Below are positions 7,939 to 17,020 of a stretch of DNA of 28,688 nt, piece after piece. Each line of letters starts with the position of its first letter. Within the stretch, counting starts at the first letter, position 1. Position numbers and translations under genes: made by a program. The notes under the pieces were generated by a model. It did no database searches, was not told where the DNA came from, and saw only the letters and a list, made by a program, of their open reading frames with translations. This DNA comes from Cytophagales bacterium. Its GTDB lineage: Bacteria > Bacteroidota > Bacteroidia > Cytophagales > MED-G16. The DNA is taken from assembly GCA_029940715.1 (NCBI GenBank), contig JAPYTU010000014.1, forward strand, positions 1 through 28,688. The letters run 5' to 3'.

Positions 7939-8685
7939 TTAAGTTAACAAACCACCATCAATTTTTATAATTTGACCTGTTATATAAGATGATTTATCGG
8001 ATCCAAGAAAGCAACATAAATTTGCTACATCTTCTACAGATCCTGCTCGTTTTAATGGTATTGAATTTATCCAATTATCTAAATTTTTTTTATCTATTTG
8101 ATTTGTCATTTCTGTTTCTATAAATCCTGGTGCAATGGCATTGCATCTTATATTTCTTGACCCTAATTCTAGAGCTATTGATTTAGTGAAACTATTAATT
8201 CCACCTTTTGATGCAGCGTAGTTTGATTGGCCAGCATTTCCTTTTATTCCAACAATTGAACTGATGTTAATTATGGATCCTTTTTTCTTTTTAAGAAATT
8301 CTTTTACAGCTGCTTTTGTTAAATTAAAACATGAATTTAGATTTATGTCTAAAACTTTTTGCCATGATTCATAATCCATTCTTAGAAGTAAATTATCCTT
8401 AGTTATTCCTGCATTATTTATTAAAATATCAAATCCTCCAAAATCATTAATTACGTCATTGATTAATTGATTGCCTTCTTTAAAATTTGATGCATCAGAT
8501 TTGTATTTTTTTATTTTAACGCCTAGGAATTTTATTTCTTTTTCTAATTTAGAAGCAGAAGATTCACTTGAAAGATAGCTGAATGCTATATTACATCCTT
8601 CTTCTGCAAATTTTTTCACTATTCCCTTTCCTATACCTTTAGACCCTCCTGTTATTATAGCTGTTTTATTACTTAGTTCTTTCAT
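7939..8685 (-). CDS. fabG: 3-oxoacyl-[acyl-carrier-protein] reductase FabG
   Basis: This 248-aa classical short-chain dehydrogenase/reductase catalyses the NADPH-dependent first reduction of the fatty-acid elongation cycle. The nucleotide-binding motif TGGSKGIG (12-19), NNAG (90-93), and the catalytic tetrad Asn115, Ser143, Tyr156 and Lys160 are all intact. APGFIETEMT and the C-terminal YITGQIIKIDGGL are typical of FabG. Length matches the family (244-250). Other fab genes are not adjacent, so a paralogous SDR with another substrate cannot be excluded, but overall similarity favours FabG. It is divergent from lpd, with a 111-bp AT-rich spacer. Confidence 0.9.
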   Translation of the reverse strand: MKELSNKTAIITGGSKGIGKGIVKKFAEEGCNIAFSYLSSESSASKLEKEIKFLGVKIKKYKSDASNFKEGNQLINDVINDFGGFDILINNAGITKDNLLLRMDYESWQKVLDINLNSCFNLTKAAVKEFLKKKKGSIINISSIVGIKGNAGQSNYAASKGGINSFTKSIALELGSRNIRCNAIAPGFIETEMTNQIDKKNLDNWINSIPLKRAGSVEDVANLCCFLGSDKSSYITGQIIKIDGGLLT

Positions 8686-8772
8686 AGAAAAATTTTTATT
8701 AAAATTATATAAAGTTTCTCACAATTATTAAGTTATAATTTATCATTAATTTTTTTATAAAAATTTACGATA

Positions 8773-8780
8773 TAAATTTG
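8773..8780 (+). promoter_or_regulatory. candidate -7 element for lpd
   Basis: TAAATTTG matches TAnnTTTG and lies 16 bp before the lpd ATG, which would give a leader of about 10 nt. No TTG occurs at the -33 position, so this is only a half match. Such 8-mers occur by chance roughly once per kilobase per strand at this base composition. Confidence 0.35.
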
Positions 8781-8796
8781 CTCTAAAATAAATAAC

Positions 8797-10185
8797 ATGT
8801 CATACAATTTAATTGTTATAGGATCAGGTCCTGGTGGTTATGTAGCAGCGATAAGAGCTTCACAGTTAGGAATGAAAGTTGGTATTGTAGAGAAAGAATC
8901 TTTAGGTGGCATTTGCCTTAATTGGGGATGTATCCCAACAAAGGCTTTACTTAAGAGTGCTCAGGTTTTTGAATATGTTAATCATTCAAAAGATTATGGG
9001 ATAAACATTAAAAATGCATCCATAGATTTTAGTTCAATAATTAAGAGAAGTAGAGGTGTAGCTGAAGTGATGAGTAAAGGAGTTAATTTTTTAATGAAAA
9101 AAAATAAGATCGATATTTTAAAAGGATTTGGAAAAATTATCTCAAAAAATGAAGTTGAAATAACAGATGAGAAAAATGAATCTAAAATTGTTAATGCTGA
9201 GAATATTATTATTGCTACAGGTGGAAGATCAAAAGAGCTTCCAAATGTTCCAATTGATGGAACAAAAATTTTAGGATATAGAAAAGCTATGAATTTAGAT
9301 AAACAGCCCAAGAAAATGGTTGTTGTAGGGTCTGGGGCTATTGGTTCAGAATTTGCATATTTTTATAATAGTATTGGTACAGAGGTAACTCTTATTGAAT
9401 ATTTACCAAACTTATTACCACTAGAAGATGTTGATGTTTCAAAACAATTGCAAAAATCTTTTTCTAGGTCTGGTATTAATATTTTTACTAACACAGAAGT
9501 TACTGGAGTTGATACATCTGGGAAGGGGTGTAAAGTTCATTATAAGTCTAATAATAAAGATAATTTTTTAGAGTGTGATATTGTTTTGTCTGCTGTTGGA
9601 GTTGAAACTAATATTCAAAATATTGGACTTGAAAATGTTAAAATAATTTCTGAGAATGGAAAAATTAATGTAGATGATTATTATCAAACAAATATTAATG
9701 GAATTTATGCTATAGGTGATATAGTAAAAGGTCCTGCTTTAGCACATGTAGCATCTGCAGAAGGTATTATTTGTGTTGAAAAAATTTCTGGTTTAAATCC
9801 TAGTATTTTAGATTATGATAATATTCCTTCTTGTACGTATTGTAATCCAGAAGTATCTTCTGTTGGTTTTACTGAAAAAGAAGCAATTGATCTAGGATAT
9901 GAAATTAATGTAGGAAAATTTCCTTTTTCAGCTTCAGGGAAGGCAAATGCATCTGGCCATTCAGATGGTTTTGTAAAAGTTATTTTTGATAAAAAATATG
10001 GTGAATGGTTAGGTTGTCATATGATAGGATATAATGTGACCGAAATGATTGCTGAGGTTGTTGTGGCAAGAAAATTAGAGACAACAGCTTATGAAATTAT
10101 TAAATCTATTCATCCACATCCAACTATGTCTGAAGCTATCATGGAAGCTACAGCAGCAGCATATAATGAAGTTATACATTTATAG
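8797..10185 (+). CDS. lpd: dihydrolipoyl dehydrogenase (E3)
   Basis: This 462-aa FAD-dependent disulphide oxidoreductase reoxidises dihydrolipoamide in the 2-oxoacid dehydrogenase and glycine cleavage complexes. It shows the FAD motif GSGPGG (9-14), the redox disulphide in GGICLNWGCIPTKALL (Cys40, Cys45), and the NAD motif GSGAIGSEFAYF. A second FAD contact is INGIYAIGD, and the C-terminal dimer motif HPHPTMSEA carries the catalytic His441-Glu446 pair. The length is standard. No E1 or E2 genes are adjacent. It is convergent with sucD, and the two genes overlap by 6 bp at TTATAG, so each stop codon lies in the other gene's last bases. Confidence 0.96.
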   Translation: MSYNLIVIGSGPGGYVAAIRASQLGMKVGIVEKESLGGICLNWGCIPTKALLKSAQVFEYVNHSKDYGINIKNASIDFSSIIKRSRGVAEVMSKGVNFLMKKNKIDILKGFGKIISKNEVEITDEKNESKIVNAENIIIATGGRSKELPNVPIDGTKILGYRKAMNLDKQPKKMVVVGSGAIGSEFAYFYNSIGTEVTLIEYLPNLLPLEDVDVSKQLQKSFSRSGINIFTNTEVTGVDTSGKGCKVHYKSNNKDNFLECDIVLSAVGVETNIQNIGLENVKIISENGKINVDDYYQTNINGIYAIGDIVKGPALAHVASAEGIICVEKISGLNPSILDYDNIPSCTYCNPEVSSVGFTEKEAIDLGYEINVGKFPFSASGKANASGHSDGFVKVIFDKKYGEWLGCHMIGYNVTEMIAEVVVARKLETTAYEIIKSIHPHPTMSEAIMEATAAAYNEVIHL

Positions 10186-11049
10186 AACTTCTTCTAATTG
10201 ATTTCCAATTTTTGCAGGGGACTGAACAACATGTATGCCACAATTTTTCATTATTTTCATCTTAGCAGCAGCGGTATCATCTTTTCCACCAATAATTGCA
10301 CCGGCATGACCCATTCTTTTACCAGGAGGAGCAGTTTGACCAGCTATAAAACCTACAACAGGTTTTTTATTACCATTTTTTAATATCCATTTTGCTGCTT
10401 CTGCTTCATAACTTCCACCAATTTCTCCAATCATTACAATACCTTGAGTTTCTTTATCTTTCATAAATAATTTTATAGCATCAAGTGTTGATGTGCCTAC
10501 TATTGGATCTCCACCAATCCCTATTGCAGTAGAAATACCAAATCCTGATTTAACAACTTGATCAGCAGCTTCATATGTCAATGTTCCTGATTTTGATACT
10601 ATTCCAACATTTCCTTTTTTAAATACAAAACCAGGCATAATTCCTACTTTTGCTTCTTCTGGAGTGATTACACCTGGACAATTAGGACCTATTAAGGTAC
10701 TTTTTTTGTTTTTTATATATGATTTTACTTTTATCATATCACTTATAGGGATTCCTTCAGTAATAGCTACAATAATTTCAATTTCAGTATCAATGGATTC
10801 GAGAATTGCATCTGCAGCAAATGCAGGGGGAACAAATATTATTGAAACATTAGCATTAGTATTATATTTTGCATTTTGAACTGTATTAAAAACGGGTTTA
10901 TTGAGATGAGAAGAGTCTCCTTTTCCAGGTGTGACGCCACCAACTATATTGGTTCCATAGTCAATCATTTGAGAGGCATGAAAAGTTCCTTCGCTTCCAG
11001 TAAATCCTTGTATTATTACTCTAGAATCTTTATTTACTAATACGCTCAT
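10180..11049 (-). CDS. sucD: succinyl-CoA synthetase alpha subunit
   Basis: This 289-aa protein is the CoA-binding and phosphohistidine subunit of succinate-CoA ligase, which makes ATP or GTP in the TCA cycle. It shows the CoA-binding Rossmann start (VIIQGFTGSEGTFHA), IGPNCPGVITPEE, SKSGTLTYE, and the phosphorylated histidine in GHAGAIIGG (His248). The beta subunit gene sucC, often adjacent in other phyla, is not beside it; in Bacteroidota the two are commonly apart. Its ATG abuts the kdsC stop with no intervening base, so both are likely read from one mRNA starting near 11560. The 3' end overlaps the convergent lpd. Confidence 0.96.
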   Translation of the reverse strand: MSVLVNKDSRVIIQGFTGSEGTFHASQMIDYGTNIVGGVTPGKGDSSHLNKPVFNTVQNAKYNTNANVSIIFVPPAFAADAILESIDTEIEIIVAITEGIPISDMIKVKSYIKNKKSTLIGPNCPGVITPEEAKVGIMPGFVFKKGNVGIVSKSGTLTYEAADQVVKSGFGISTAIGIGGDPIVGTSTLDAIKLFMKDKETQGIVMIGEIGGSYEAEAAKWILKNGNKKPVVGFIAGQTAPPGKRMGHAGAIIGGKDDTAAAKMKIMKNCGIHVVQSPAKIGNQLEEVL

Positions 11050-11529
11050 TTAGCTAATTTGGGACAAATATATATCACTAAATTCCCTTACACAACCATA
11101 TCCACCATTAGAATTTAGGATCATTGAAGCTTTGTCTTTCACTTGTTTAACTGCATCATTTGGGCATACACTAAATCCAACTATGTTAATTAGGCTTAAG
11201 TCATTAATGTCATCTCCAATAAATGCTACTTCTTTTAATTCTATTTTTTCTTTTTCAATCCATTCATAAAGAATTTTGTCTTTTGGATCATTTCCAACAT
11301 AACAATATTGGATTCCTAAGTAGTTTGCTCTAGATATAATTCCATCTCCTTTTTCACTATGACTAATTATTCCTATTATGATATTTTTTTTCAGAAGTTC
11401 GTAAATTCCAACTCCATCTTTTGCATTGTATTTTTTGGATTCAATACCATTTTCATCTATATAAATTCCATTATCTGTCATGGTGCCATCTACATCTAAA
11501 ATCAACATTTTTATTTTTGGTATTTTCAT
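11050..11529 (-). CDS. kdsC: KdsC-type HAD phosphatase (KDO-8-phosphate phosphatase)
   Basis: This 159-aa C0-type HAD phosphatase lacks a cap domain. It has the nucleophile motif LDVDGTMTD (Asp12, Asp14), GIISHSE in the place of motif II, the conserved Lys in DPKDK, and motif IV GDDINDL (Asp106, Asp107, Asp110). The C-terminal GGYGCVREF corresponds to the KdsC tetramer signature GGxGAVRE, with Cys where Ala is usual. KdsC releases KDO from KDO-8-P for the lipopolysaccharide inner core. It is slightly shorter than typical KdsC (about 170-190) but complete. Relatives that act on KDN or sialic-acid phosphates share these motifs. No kdsA or kdsB is adjacent. Confidence 0.88.
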   Translation of the reverse strand: MKIPKIKMLILDVDGTMTDNGIYIDENGIESKKYNAKDGVGIYELLKKNIIIGIISHSEKGDGIISRANYLGIQYCYVGNDPKDKILYEWIEKEKIELKEVAFIGDDINDLSLINIVGFSVCPNDAVKQVKDKASMILNSNGGYGCVREFSDIYLSQIS

Positions 11530-11568
11530 TTTAAATAATAATAATATTTGTTTTATAGATTAAAAATT

Positions 11569-11576
11569 CAAATATA
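11569..11576 (-). promoter_or_regulatory. candidate -7 element for kdsC-sucD
   Basis: On the minus strand TATATTTG (TAnnTTTG) lies 39 bp before the kdsC ATG, predicting a leader of about 30 nt. There is no TTG at the -33 spacing. The 137-bp spacer 11530-11666 is shared with the divergent phoD-like gene, for which no exact match was found; the nearest is TATAATTTG at about 11643-11651, one base too long. Confidence 0.35.
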
Positions 11577-11666
11577 GTTTAGATTATATCATTCATTATT
11601 GTTATAATAATTTAAAAATCAATAAACTTATAATACCTAAAATATAATTTGCATAAATTTAAATTT

Positions 11667-13229
11667 ATGGAAAAAAATAAATTTTTTTTAATCGTATTCT
11701 CATTTATTTATTTGTCGAGTTTATTATTTTCTTGTAATAAGAAAAAAGAGATATTTTATGAATTAACTCAAGATTTAAGGATAGATTCTCTCGCACCATT
11801 TTATCATGGTGTGGCGTCAGGTGATCCACTTTCTACAAGTTTAATAATATGGACAAGAGTTACACCAGTTTTTAAAGAAAAAAATATTCGGGTTAATTGG
11901 AGAATTGCATCAGATAGCCTTATGCAAAATGTGCTACAGGAAGGCATTTTTAATACAAATCTTAATAGAGATTATACTGTTAAAGTTGATATTAATCAAT
12001 TGGATAAAGGGACAACTTATTATTATCAATTTGATGCATTTGGAAAAAATTCGATAATTGGTAAAACTAGAACAACTTCTTTAGATTCTGATTTTTTGAA
12101 TTTTGCAGTAGTGAGTTGTAGTGATTATCAACGAGGATTTTTTAATTCTTATGCATCATTAGCTAAGGAAAAAAACATAGAAGCAGTAATACATTTAGGT
12201 GATTATATTTATGAATATAAAGCTAGAGATTATAGTAATGGTACCTTTAAAAGGTTGCATATTCCAGATAAGGAACTTGTTAGTTTAGATGATTATAGAG
12301 CTAGATATTCTCAGTATAAACTTGACCCAGATTTAATAGCTGCTCATCAGAATCATCCATTTATTGTTATCTGGGATGATCATGAAACTTCAAATAATAC
12401 TTTTAGTACTGGGGCTCAGAATCATCAGTCTGAACTAGAAGGTAATTTTTTTAAAAGAATTTCTGGTGCATTAAAAGCCTACTATGAATGGCAACCAATT
12501 AGAGAAGGCAAAAAGCCTTATAGATCTTTTTCTTTTGGGGATTTAGTAGATTTAATTATTCTTGAAGAGAGATTAGAAGGAAGAACAGAGCAAGCAGCTA
12601 ATTTAAAAGATTCTTCTTTATTTGAGGAAAATAGAACAATGTTAGGAAAAGTACAATTAGATTGGTTTTTAAATGAATTAAAAAATTCAAAATCTAAATG
12701 GAAAATTATAGGCAATCAAGTTATTTTTTCTTATTTAAATTATGGAAGACCAGACTTTTCTATAAATCTTGATTCGTGGGATGGATACCCTAAAGAAAGA
12801 GAATTAATAGCAAAGTATATTTTAGATAATGATATTAATAATGTTGTTTTTATAACAGGGGATACCCATCAGTCATGGGCTTTTGAGGTTAATCATGAGC
12901 CATTAAATATTGATAAATCAATGAGGGCTTATGCTTATGAGTTTGGGACTCCAAGCATTAATTCTGGAAATTCCGATGAAAGGTATCCTAATGCTTCTAT
13001 AGAACAATTAATAGATCATGAAAATTTAATAACAAATAGTCCTATTAACCCTCATTTAAAGTTTTCAAATTCGAGAGATCATGGGTATTTAGTTTTAAGT
13101 TTATCAGAAGATAAGGTGATTGCAAGATGGAGTTATGTTAATACTCTAATTAGAAGGGAAAATTCTATTAAAAAAGAAGTTAAATTTGAAGGATCTTCGA
13201 AAAATTATAAACTAAAAAAAGTTTTATAA
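11667..13229 (+). CDS. phoD: PhoD-like alkaline phosphatase lipoprotein
   Basis: The start chosen is ATG 11667 (520 aa) rather than the in-frame TTG 18 bases upstream, because it places the basic n-region correctly before the signal peptide and lipobox LLFSC (Cys23). The protein has the PhoD N-terminal domain (YHGVASGDPLSTSLIIWTRV) and the metallophosphatase motifs HLGDYIYEY (176-184), WDDHETSNN (236-244) and GDTHQSW (398-404), which bind Fe/Ca in PhoD. It would release phosphate from phosphodiesters or monoesters outside the inner membrane. Unlike classic PhoD it is predicted to be lipidated and Sec-exported, with no twin-arginine motif, which is usual for Bacteroidota homologues. It is the first gene of a tightly packed plus-strand run. 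Confidence 0.9.
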   Translation: MEKNKFFLIVFSFIYLSSLLFSCNKKKEIFYELTQDLRIDSLAPFYHGVASGDPLSTSLIIWTRVTPVFKEKNIRVNWRIASDSLMQNVLQEGIFNTNLNRDYTVKVDINQLDKGTTYYYQFDAFGKNSIIGKTRTTSLDSDFLNFAVVSCSDYQRGFFNSYASLAKEKNIEAVIHLGDYIYEYKARDYSNGTFKRLHIPDKELVSLDDYRARYSQYKLDPDLIAAHQNHPFIVIWDDHETSNNTFSTGAQNHQSELEGNFFKRISGALKAYYEWQPIREGKKPYRSFSFGDLVDLIILEERLEGRTEQAANLKDSSLFEENRTMLGKVQLDWFLNELKNSKSKWKIIGNQVIFSYLNYGRPDFSINLDSWDGYPKERELIAKYILDNDINNVVFITGDTHQSWAFEVNHEPLNIDKSMRAYAYEFGTPSINSGNSDERYPNASIEQLIDHENLITNSPINPHLKFSNSRDHGYLVLSLSEDKVIARWSYVNTLIRRENSIKKEVKFEGSSKNYKLKKVL

Positions 13230-13248
13230 CTTTTTTATTTTCTGAACT

Positions 13249-14094
13249 ATGAAATTTTTATATTATTTATTCTCAATTCTCCCATCTACTATTCATTATT
13301 TTATTTCTGATATACTTTCTTTTTTTCTAAGTTTTTTCTATAGAAAAAAGGTAGTTAAAAAAAATTTATTAAACTCTTTTCCTGATTTATCTAAAAATAA
13401 AATTAAAGAAATAATAAAATTATTTTATAAAAATTTATGCGATGTTTTTATAGAAACAATTAAGGGCTATTCTATTTCAAAAAAAGAATTAAAAAGTCGT
13501 GTTAAGTATAAAAATATTGAACCTATAAATAATCATATTAAAAATAATGAAAGAGTAATATTAATAACAAGTCATCAGTGTAATTGGGAATGGTTGTTAA
13601 TGTCTCTTGAAATTAATTTAGTTTCTAATGTTCATGCTATCTACAAGAAACTGAGTAGTAATATTTTTGATAAGATAATGTATAAAGGAAGATCTAAGTT
13701 TGGAACAATTCTTATAGAGGATCGAAAAATTGTTAGATTTTTAAAAAATAATTTAGATTCTGTTAAAGTATTGGTTATAGCTGCTGATCAATCTCCAAGT
13801 TTTAAGAACGCAAAAATTTGGACAAAAATGTTAAATCAAGATACAGCATTTTTTCAAGGAATTGAACTCCTTCCAAAAATTACTAATAGCATAGTATATT
13901 TTATGTCTATGAAAAGAATTAATAGGGGAAAATATTCAATTGAATTCAAACATTTGTCTTCTCCCCCTTATGATAAAGGTAAAACTGAAATTCTACCTTT
14001 ATATGTTTCAACTGTAGAAGATTTAATTAATGAAAGACCACATGAATGGCTTTGGTCTCATAAAAGATGGAAACTTAAAAAAGCTATAAAATAA
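13249..14094 (+). CDS. LpxL/LpxM-type lipid A acyltransferase
   Basis: The 281-aa protein is a member of the HtrB/MsbB lysophospholipid acyltransferase superfamily. The catalytic HX4E motif is HQCNWE (His109, Glu114), after an N-terminal hydrophobic anchor (about 4-31). AADQSPS (around residues 178-184) and the late TAFFQGIELLPK match the family blocks. It would add a secondary acyl chain to lipid A at the inner membrane. Length is slightly below E. coli LpxL (306) but normal for Bacteroidota. It starts 19 bp after the phosphatase gene and ends 9 bp before the DUF2855 gene. The lysine content is very high. Confidence 0.88.
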   Translation: MKFLYYLFSILPSTIHYFISDILSFFLSFFYRKKVVKKNLLNSFPDLSKNKIKEIIKLFYKNLCDVFIETIKGYSISKKELKSRVKYKNIEPINNHIKNNERVILITSHQCNWEWLLMSLEINLVSNVHAIYKKLSSNIFDKIMYKGRSKFGTILIEDRKIVRFLKNNLDSVKVLVIAADQSPSFKNAKIWTKMLNQDTAFFQGIELLPKITNSIVYFMSMKRINRGKYSIEFKHLSSPPYDKGKTEILPLYVSTVEDLINERPHEWLWSHKRWKLKKAIK

Positions 14095-14103
14095 AAATTG
14101 TTT

Positions 14104-15183
14104 ATGAGTAGATCAAATATTAAATTTCTAGTAAATAAAAATGATCTTTTAGTGGCAACATTTTCAAATGGCGAAAAACCAATTGCCAAGAAAAATGAGG
14201 TAATTTTAAAAATAGAAAAATATGCCTTTACTTCAAATAATATTACCTACGCTTTTATGGGTAATACATTGGGTTATTGGAAGTTTTTTCCAACTAAAGA
14301 GCCTTATGGTATTATTCCAGTTTGGGGGTTTGCAAATGTGATGTCTTCTAATCATGAGAACGTCTTGGTAGGTGATCGATATTATGGATATTTTCCAATG
14401 AGTAATTATTTAAAAGTTTGTCCAAAAAACATGAGATCGTTTGGTTTTGTAGATGTCTCCAATCATAGAAAACACCTACCGGCTGTGTATAACCAGTATA
14501 CAAAAGTTTCAAAAAATTTTGATGAAATTTTAGAATATCATCCCACGATTAAGCCACTATTTTTAACTTCATTTTTAAATTACTATTTTTTGAAAGATGA
14601 AGATTTTTTTGATTCTGATCAAATAATACTTACAAGTGCTTCTTCTAAAACAGCTTTATCTTTGGCGTTTTTATTAAAAAAAAATAAAGCATTAGATCAA
14701 AAAAAGATTATTGGTATTACATCTAAAAAAAATATTAATTTTTTATTAAAAATTGGATTTTATGATACAGTTATAGCTTATGATAGTGTTGAAATGGAGC
14801 TGAATAAATCTAAATTAATAGTTGTTGATTTTGCTGGTAATTCAGATTATTTAAAAAAATTATATAATTATTTTGGGGATTTATTAAAGCATGTTTGTTT
14901 AGTTGGATTAGCAGATTGGTCTTCAAAAATGGATTTTAAATCAATTCCAAATTCCAAATTTTTCTTTGCTCCAAGCCATGCTGAAAATAGATACAAAAAA
15001 ATGGGAGTTAAAGAAACTATGTTACTCGCGGACAATCTAATGAAAGAGTTTATAATGAAAATTAAGAATTGTTTAAAATTAACTTATGTTGAGGGTCGAA
15101 TAGAACTACACGAATTATATTTACAATTCCTAAAAGGAAAAATAGATCCTAGCAAGGCCTACATAGTACAATCTGTAGAATAA
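14104..15183 (+). CDS. DUF2855-family protein (MDR-like)
   Basis: I start it at ATG 14104 (359 aa); an in-frame TTG six bases upstream is less likely. The sequence resembles the DUF2855 family. The N-terminal part looks like a degenerate GroES-like domain of medium-chain dehydrogenases (VILKIEKYAFTSNNITYAFMG, then PVWGFANV, and GDRYYGYFPMSNYL). The family block AVYNQYTKV is present, and a Rossmann-like region follows (ILTSASSKTALSLAFLLKK, then VVDFAGN). No zinc-ligand cluster is apparent. Family members are of unknown reaction, presumably NAD(P)-dependent oxidoreductases. It sits between a lipid A acyltransferase and lepA without a clear functional link. Base composition is among the lowest in G+C in the window. 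Confidence 0.8.
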   Translation: MSRSNIKFLVNKNDLLVATFSNGEKPIAKKNEVILKIEKYAFTSNNITYAFMGNTLGYWKFFPTKEPYGIIPVWGFANVMSSNHENVLVGDRYYGYFPMSNYLKVCPKNMRSFGFVDVSNHRKHLPAVYNQYTKVSKNFDEILEYHPTIKPLFLTSFLNYYFLKDEDFFDSDQIILTSASSKTALSLAFLLKKNKALDQKKIIGITSKKNINFLLKIGFYDTVIAYDSVEMELNKSKLIVVDFAGNSDYLKKLYNYFGDLLKHVCLVGLADWSSKMDFKSIPNSKFFFAPSHAENRYKKMGVKETMLLADNLMKEFIMKIKNCLKLTYVEGRIELHELYLQFLKGKIDPSKAYIVQSVE

Positions 15184-15204
15184 TTTTTTTAACTAATAAT
15201 TATC

Positions 15205-15212
15205 TAATTTTG
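15205..15212 (+). promoter_or_regulatory. candidate -7 element before lepA
   Basis: TAATTTTG matches TAnnTTTG, 13 bp before the lepA ATG, within the 42-bp gap after the DUF2855 gene. There is no TTG at the -33 spacing. It would allow lepA-folD-queE expression independent of phoD. Confidence 0.25.
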
Positions 15213-15225
15213 GAATCTAAATTTT

Positions 15226-17016
15226 ATGGAAAACATTAGAAATTTTTGTATAATAGCTCATATTGATCATGGAAAAAGTACACTTGCAGATCGATTATTA
15301 GAGTTTACTGGATCTGTTGATAAAAGATATATGACTGATCAATTGCTTGACGATATGGATCTTGAAAAAGAAAGAGGAATTACCATTAAAAGTCATGCAA
15401 TTCAGATGAGTCATAAAATTGATAATACTAGTTATGTACTTAATTTAATAGATACTCCTGGTCATGTTGATTTTTCATATGAAGTATCTAGATCAATTGC
15501 CTCATGTGAAGGAGCTTTATTAATAGTTGATGCATCTCAGGGAATTCAAGCCCAAACTATATCCAATTTATATCTTGCGCTAGAGCAAGGTCTAGAAATT
15601 ATACCTATTCTTAACAAGATTGATTTGCCAGGTGCAATGATAGATGAGGTATCAGATCAAATTATTGACTTGATAGGGTGTAAATCTGATGATATTTTAA
15701 ATGTTAGTGCAAAAGAAGGCATTGGTATTGAAAAGGTTATTGAAACCATAATTAAAAAAATACCTTTTCCAAAAGGTGATCACACTAAATCATTGCAAGC
15801 TATGATTTTTGATTCAGTTTTTAATTCTTTTAGAGGAATTGAAGTTTTATTTAGGGTGTTTAATGGAGAAATAAGTAAAGGAGATAAAGTTAAATTTATA
15901 AATACAGGAAAAGAGTATAATGTGGAGGAAATTGGTATTTTAAAATTTAAAAAAGAACCAAAATCTAAAATTGAAGCTGGAAATGTTGGATATTTAATTT
16001 CGGGTATTAAGAATGCGAAAGAAGTCAAAGTTGGTGATACGATAACTCATTCTGATAACCCATCTAATCTCTTAATTAAAGGGTTTGAAGATGTTAAACC
16101 AATGGTTTTTGCTGGAATTTATCCTGTAGAAACTTCTGATTATGAAGAATTAAGAAGTTCTTTGGAAAAATTACAATTAAATGATGCTTCATTAATATGG
16201 GATCCAGAAACTTCTGCTGCTTTGGGCTTTGGTTTTAGGTGTGGGTTTTTAGGTATGTTGCACATGGATATAATACAAGAAAGATTAGAAAGAGAGTTTA
16301 ATATGTCAGTAATAACAACTGTTCCATCTGTAGAGTTTAAATGTACAAAATCGAATGGGGATTTATTAAGTATATACGCACCCTCAGAAATGCCTGAGTT
16401 AAATGAAATTTCATATATTGAAGAACCTATTATTACTGCTCAAATAATAACAAAATCTGATTATATTGGTGGTATTATTAAGCTTTGTATTGATAGGCGA
16501 GGGATTATAACTAATCAGTTATATCTGTCAAAGGATAGAGTTGAATTATCTTTTACTTTACCCCTGTCAGAGATAGTCTTTGACTTTTATGATAAGTTGA
16601 AATCTATTTCAAGAGGATATGCGTCTTTGGACTATGAATTGTCTGGTTTTACAAAGTCAAAAATGGTTAAAATAGATATTATGTTAAATGGGGAAAGGGT
16701 TGATGCATTGTCTTCTATTGTTCATAGGGAAAAAGCTTATGATTGGGGAAAGAAATTATGTATAAAGTTAAAAGAACTTCTTCCAAGACAGATGTTTGAA
16801 ATTGCAATTCAGTCTTCAATAGGCACTAAAATTATATCTCGTGAAACAGTAAGAGCATTAAGAAAAAATGTTACTGCAAAATGTTATGGTGGTGATATTA
16901 CAAGAAAAAGAAAGTTATTAGAAAAACAAAAAAAAGGTAAAAAAAGAATGCGACAAGTTGGTAACGTAGAAATACCGCAAGAAGCATTTATGGCAGTGTT
17001 GAAAATCGAACAGTAA
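15226..17016 (+). CDS. lepA: elongation factor 4 (LepA)
   Basis: This 596-aa translational GTPase acts on ribosomes during initiation and stress. The G1 motif is AHIDHGKST (11-19), G3 is DTPGH (76-80) and G4 is NKID (130-133), with the switch sequence ERGITIKS. EF-G-like domains follow, and the LepA-specific C-terminal domain ends with GGDITRKRKLLEKQKKGKKR and a closing AFMAVLKIE. There is no EF-G domain IV, and length is standard (about 595-600). It starts a dense stretch in which folD follows after 4 bp. Confidence 0.97.
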   Translation: MENIRNFCIIAHIDHGKSTLADRLLEFTGSVDKRYMTDQLLDDMDLEKERGITIKSHAIQMSHKIDNTSYVLNLIDTPGHVDFSYEVSRSIASCEGALLIVDASQGIQAQTISNLYLALEQGLEIIPILNKIDLPGAMIDEVSDQIIDLIGCKSDDILNVSAKEGIGIEKVIETIIKKIPFPKGDHTKSLQAMIFDSVFNSFRGIEVLFRVFNGEISKGDKVKFINTGKEYNVEEIGILKFKKEPKSKIEAGNVGYLISGIKNAKEVKVGDTITHSDNPSNLLIKGFEDVKPMVFAGIYPVETSDYEELRSSLEKLQLNDASLIWDPETSAALGFGFRCGFLGMLHMDIIQERLEREFNMSVITTVPSVEFKCTKSNGDLLSIYAPSEMPELNEISYIEEPIITAQIITKSDYIGGIIKLCIDRRGIITNQLYLSKDRVELSFTLPLSEIVFDFYDKLKSISRGYASLDYELSGFTKSKMVKIDIMLNGERVDALSSIVHREKAYDWGKKLCIKLKELLPRQMFEIAIQSSIGTKIISRETVRALRKNVTAKCYGGDITRKRKLLEKQKKGKKRMRQVGNVEIPQEAFMAVLKIEQ

Positions 17017-17020
17017 TATT

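Noticed and set aside
11649..11666. Upstream TTG start for the PhoD-like gene
   Set aside because: It adds six residues before an already complete lipoprotein signal peptide starting at the ATG 11667.
14098..14103. Upstream TTG start for the DUF2855 gene
   Set aside because: An ATG lies two codons later and the extra residues add nothing; the ATG is the simpler choice.
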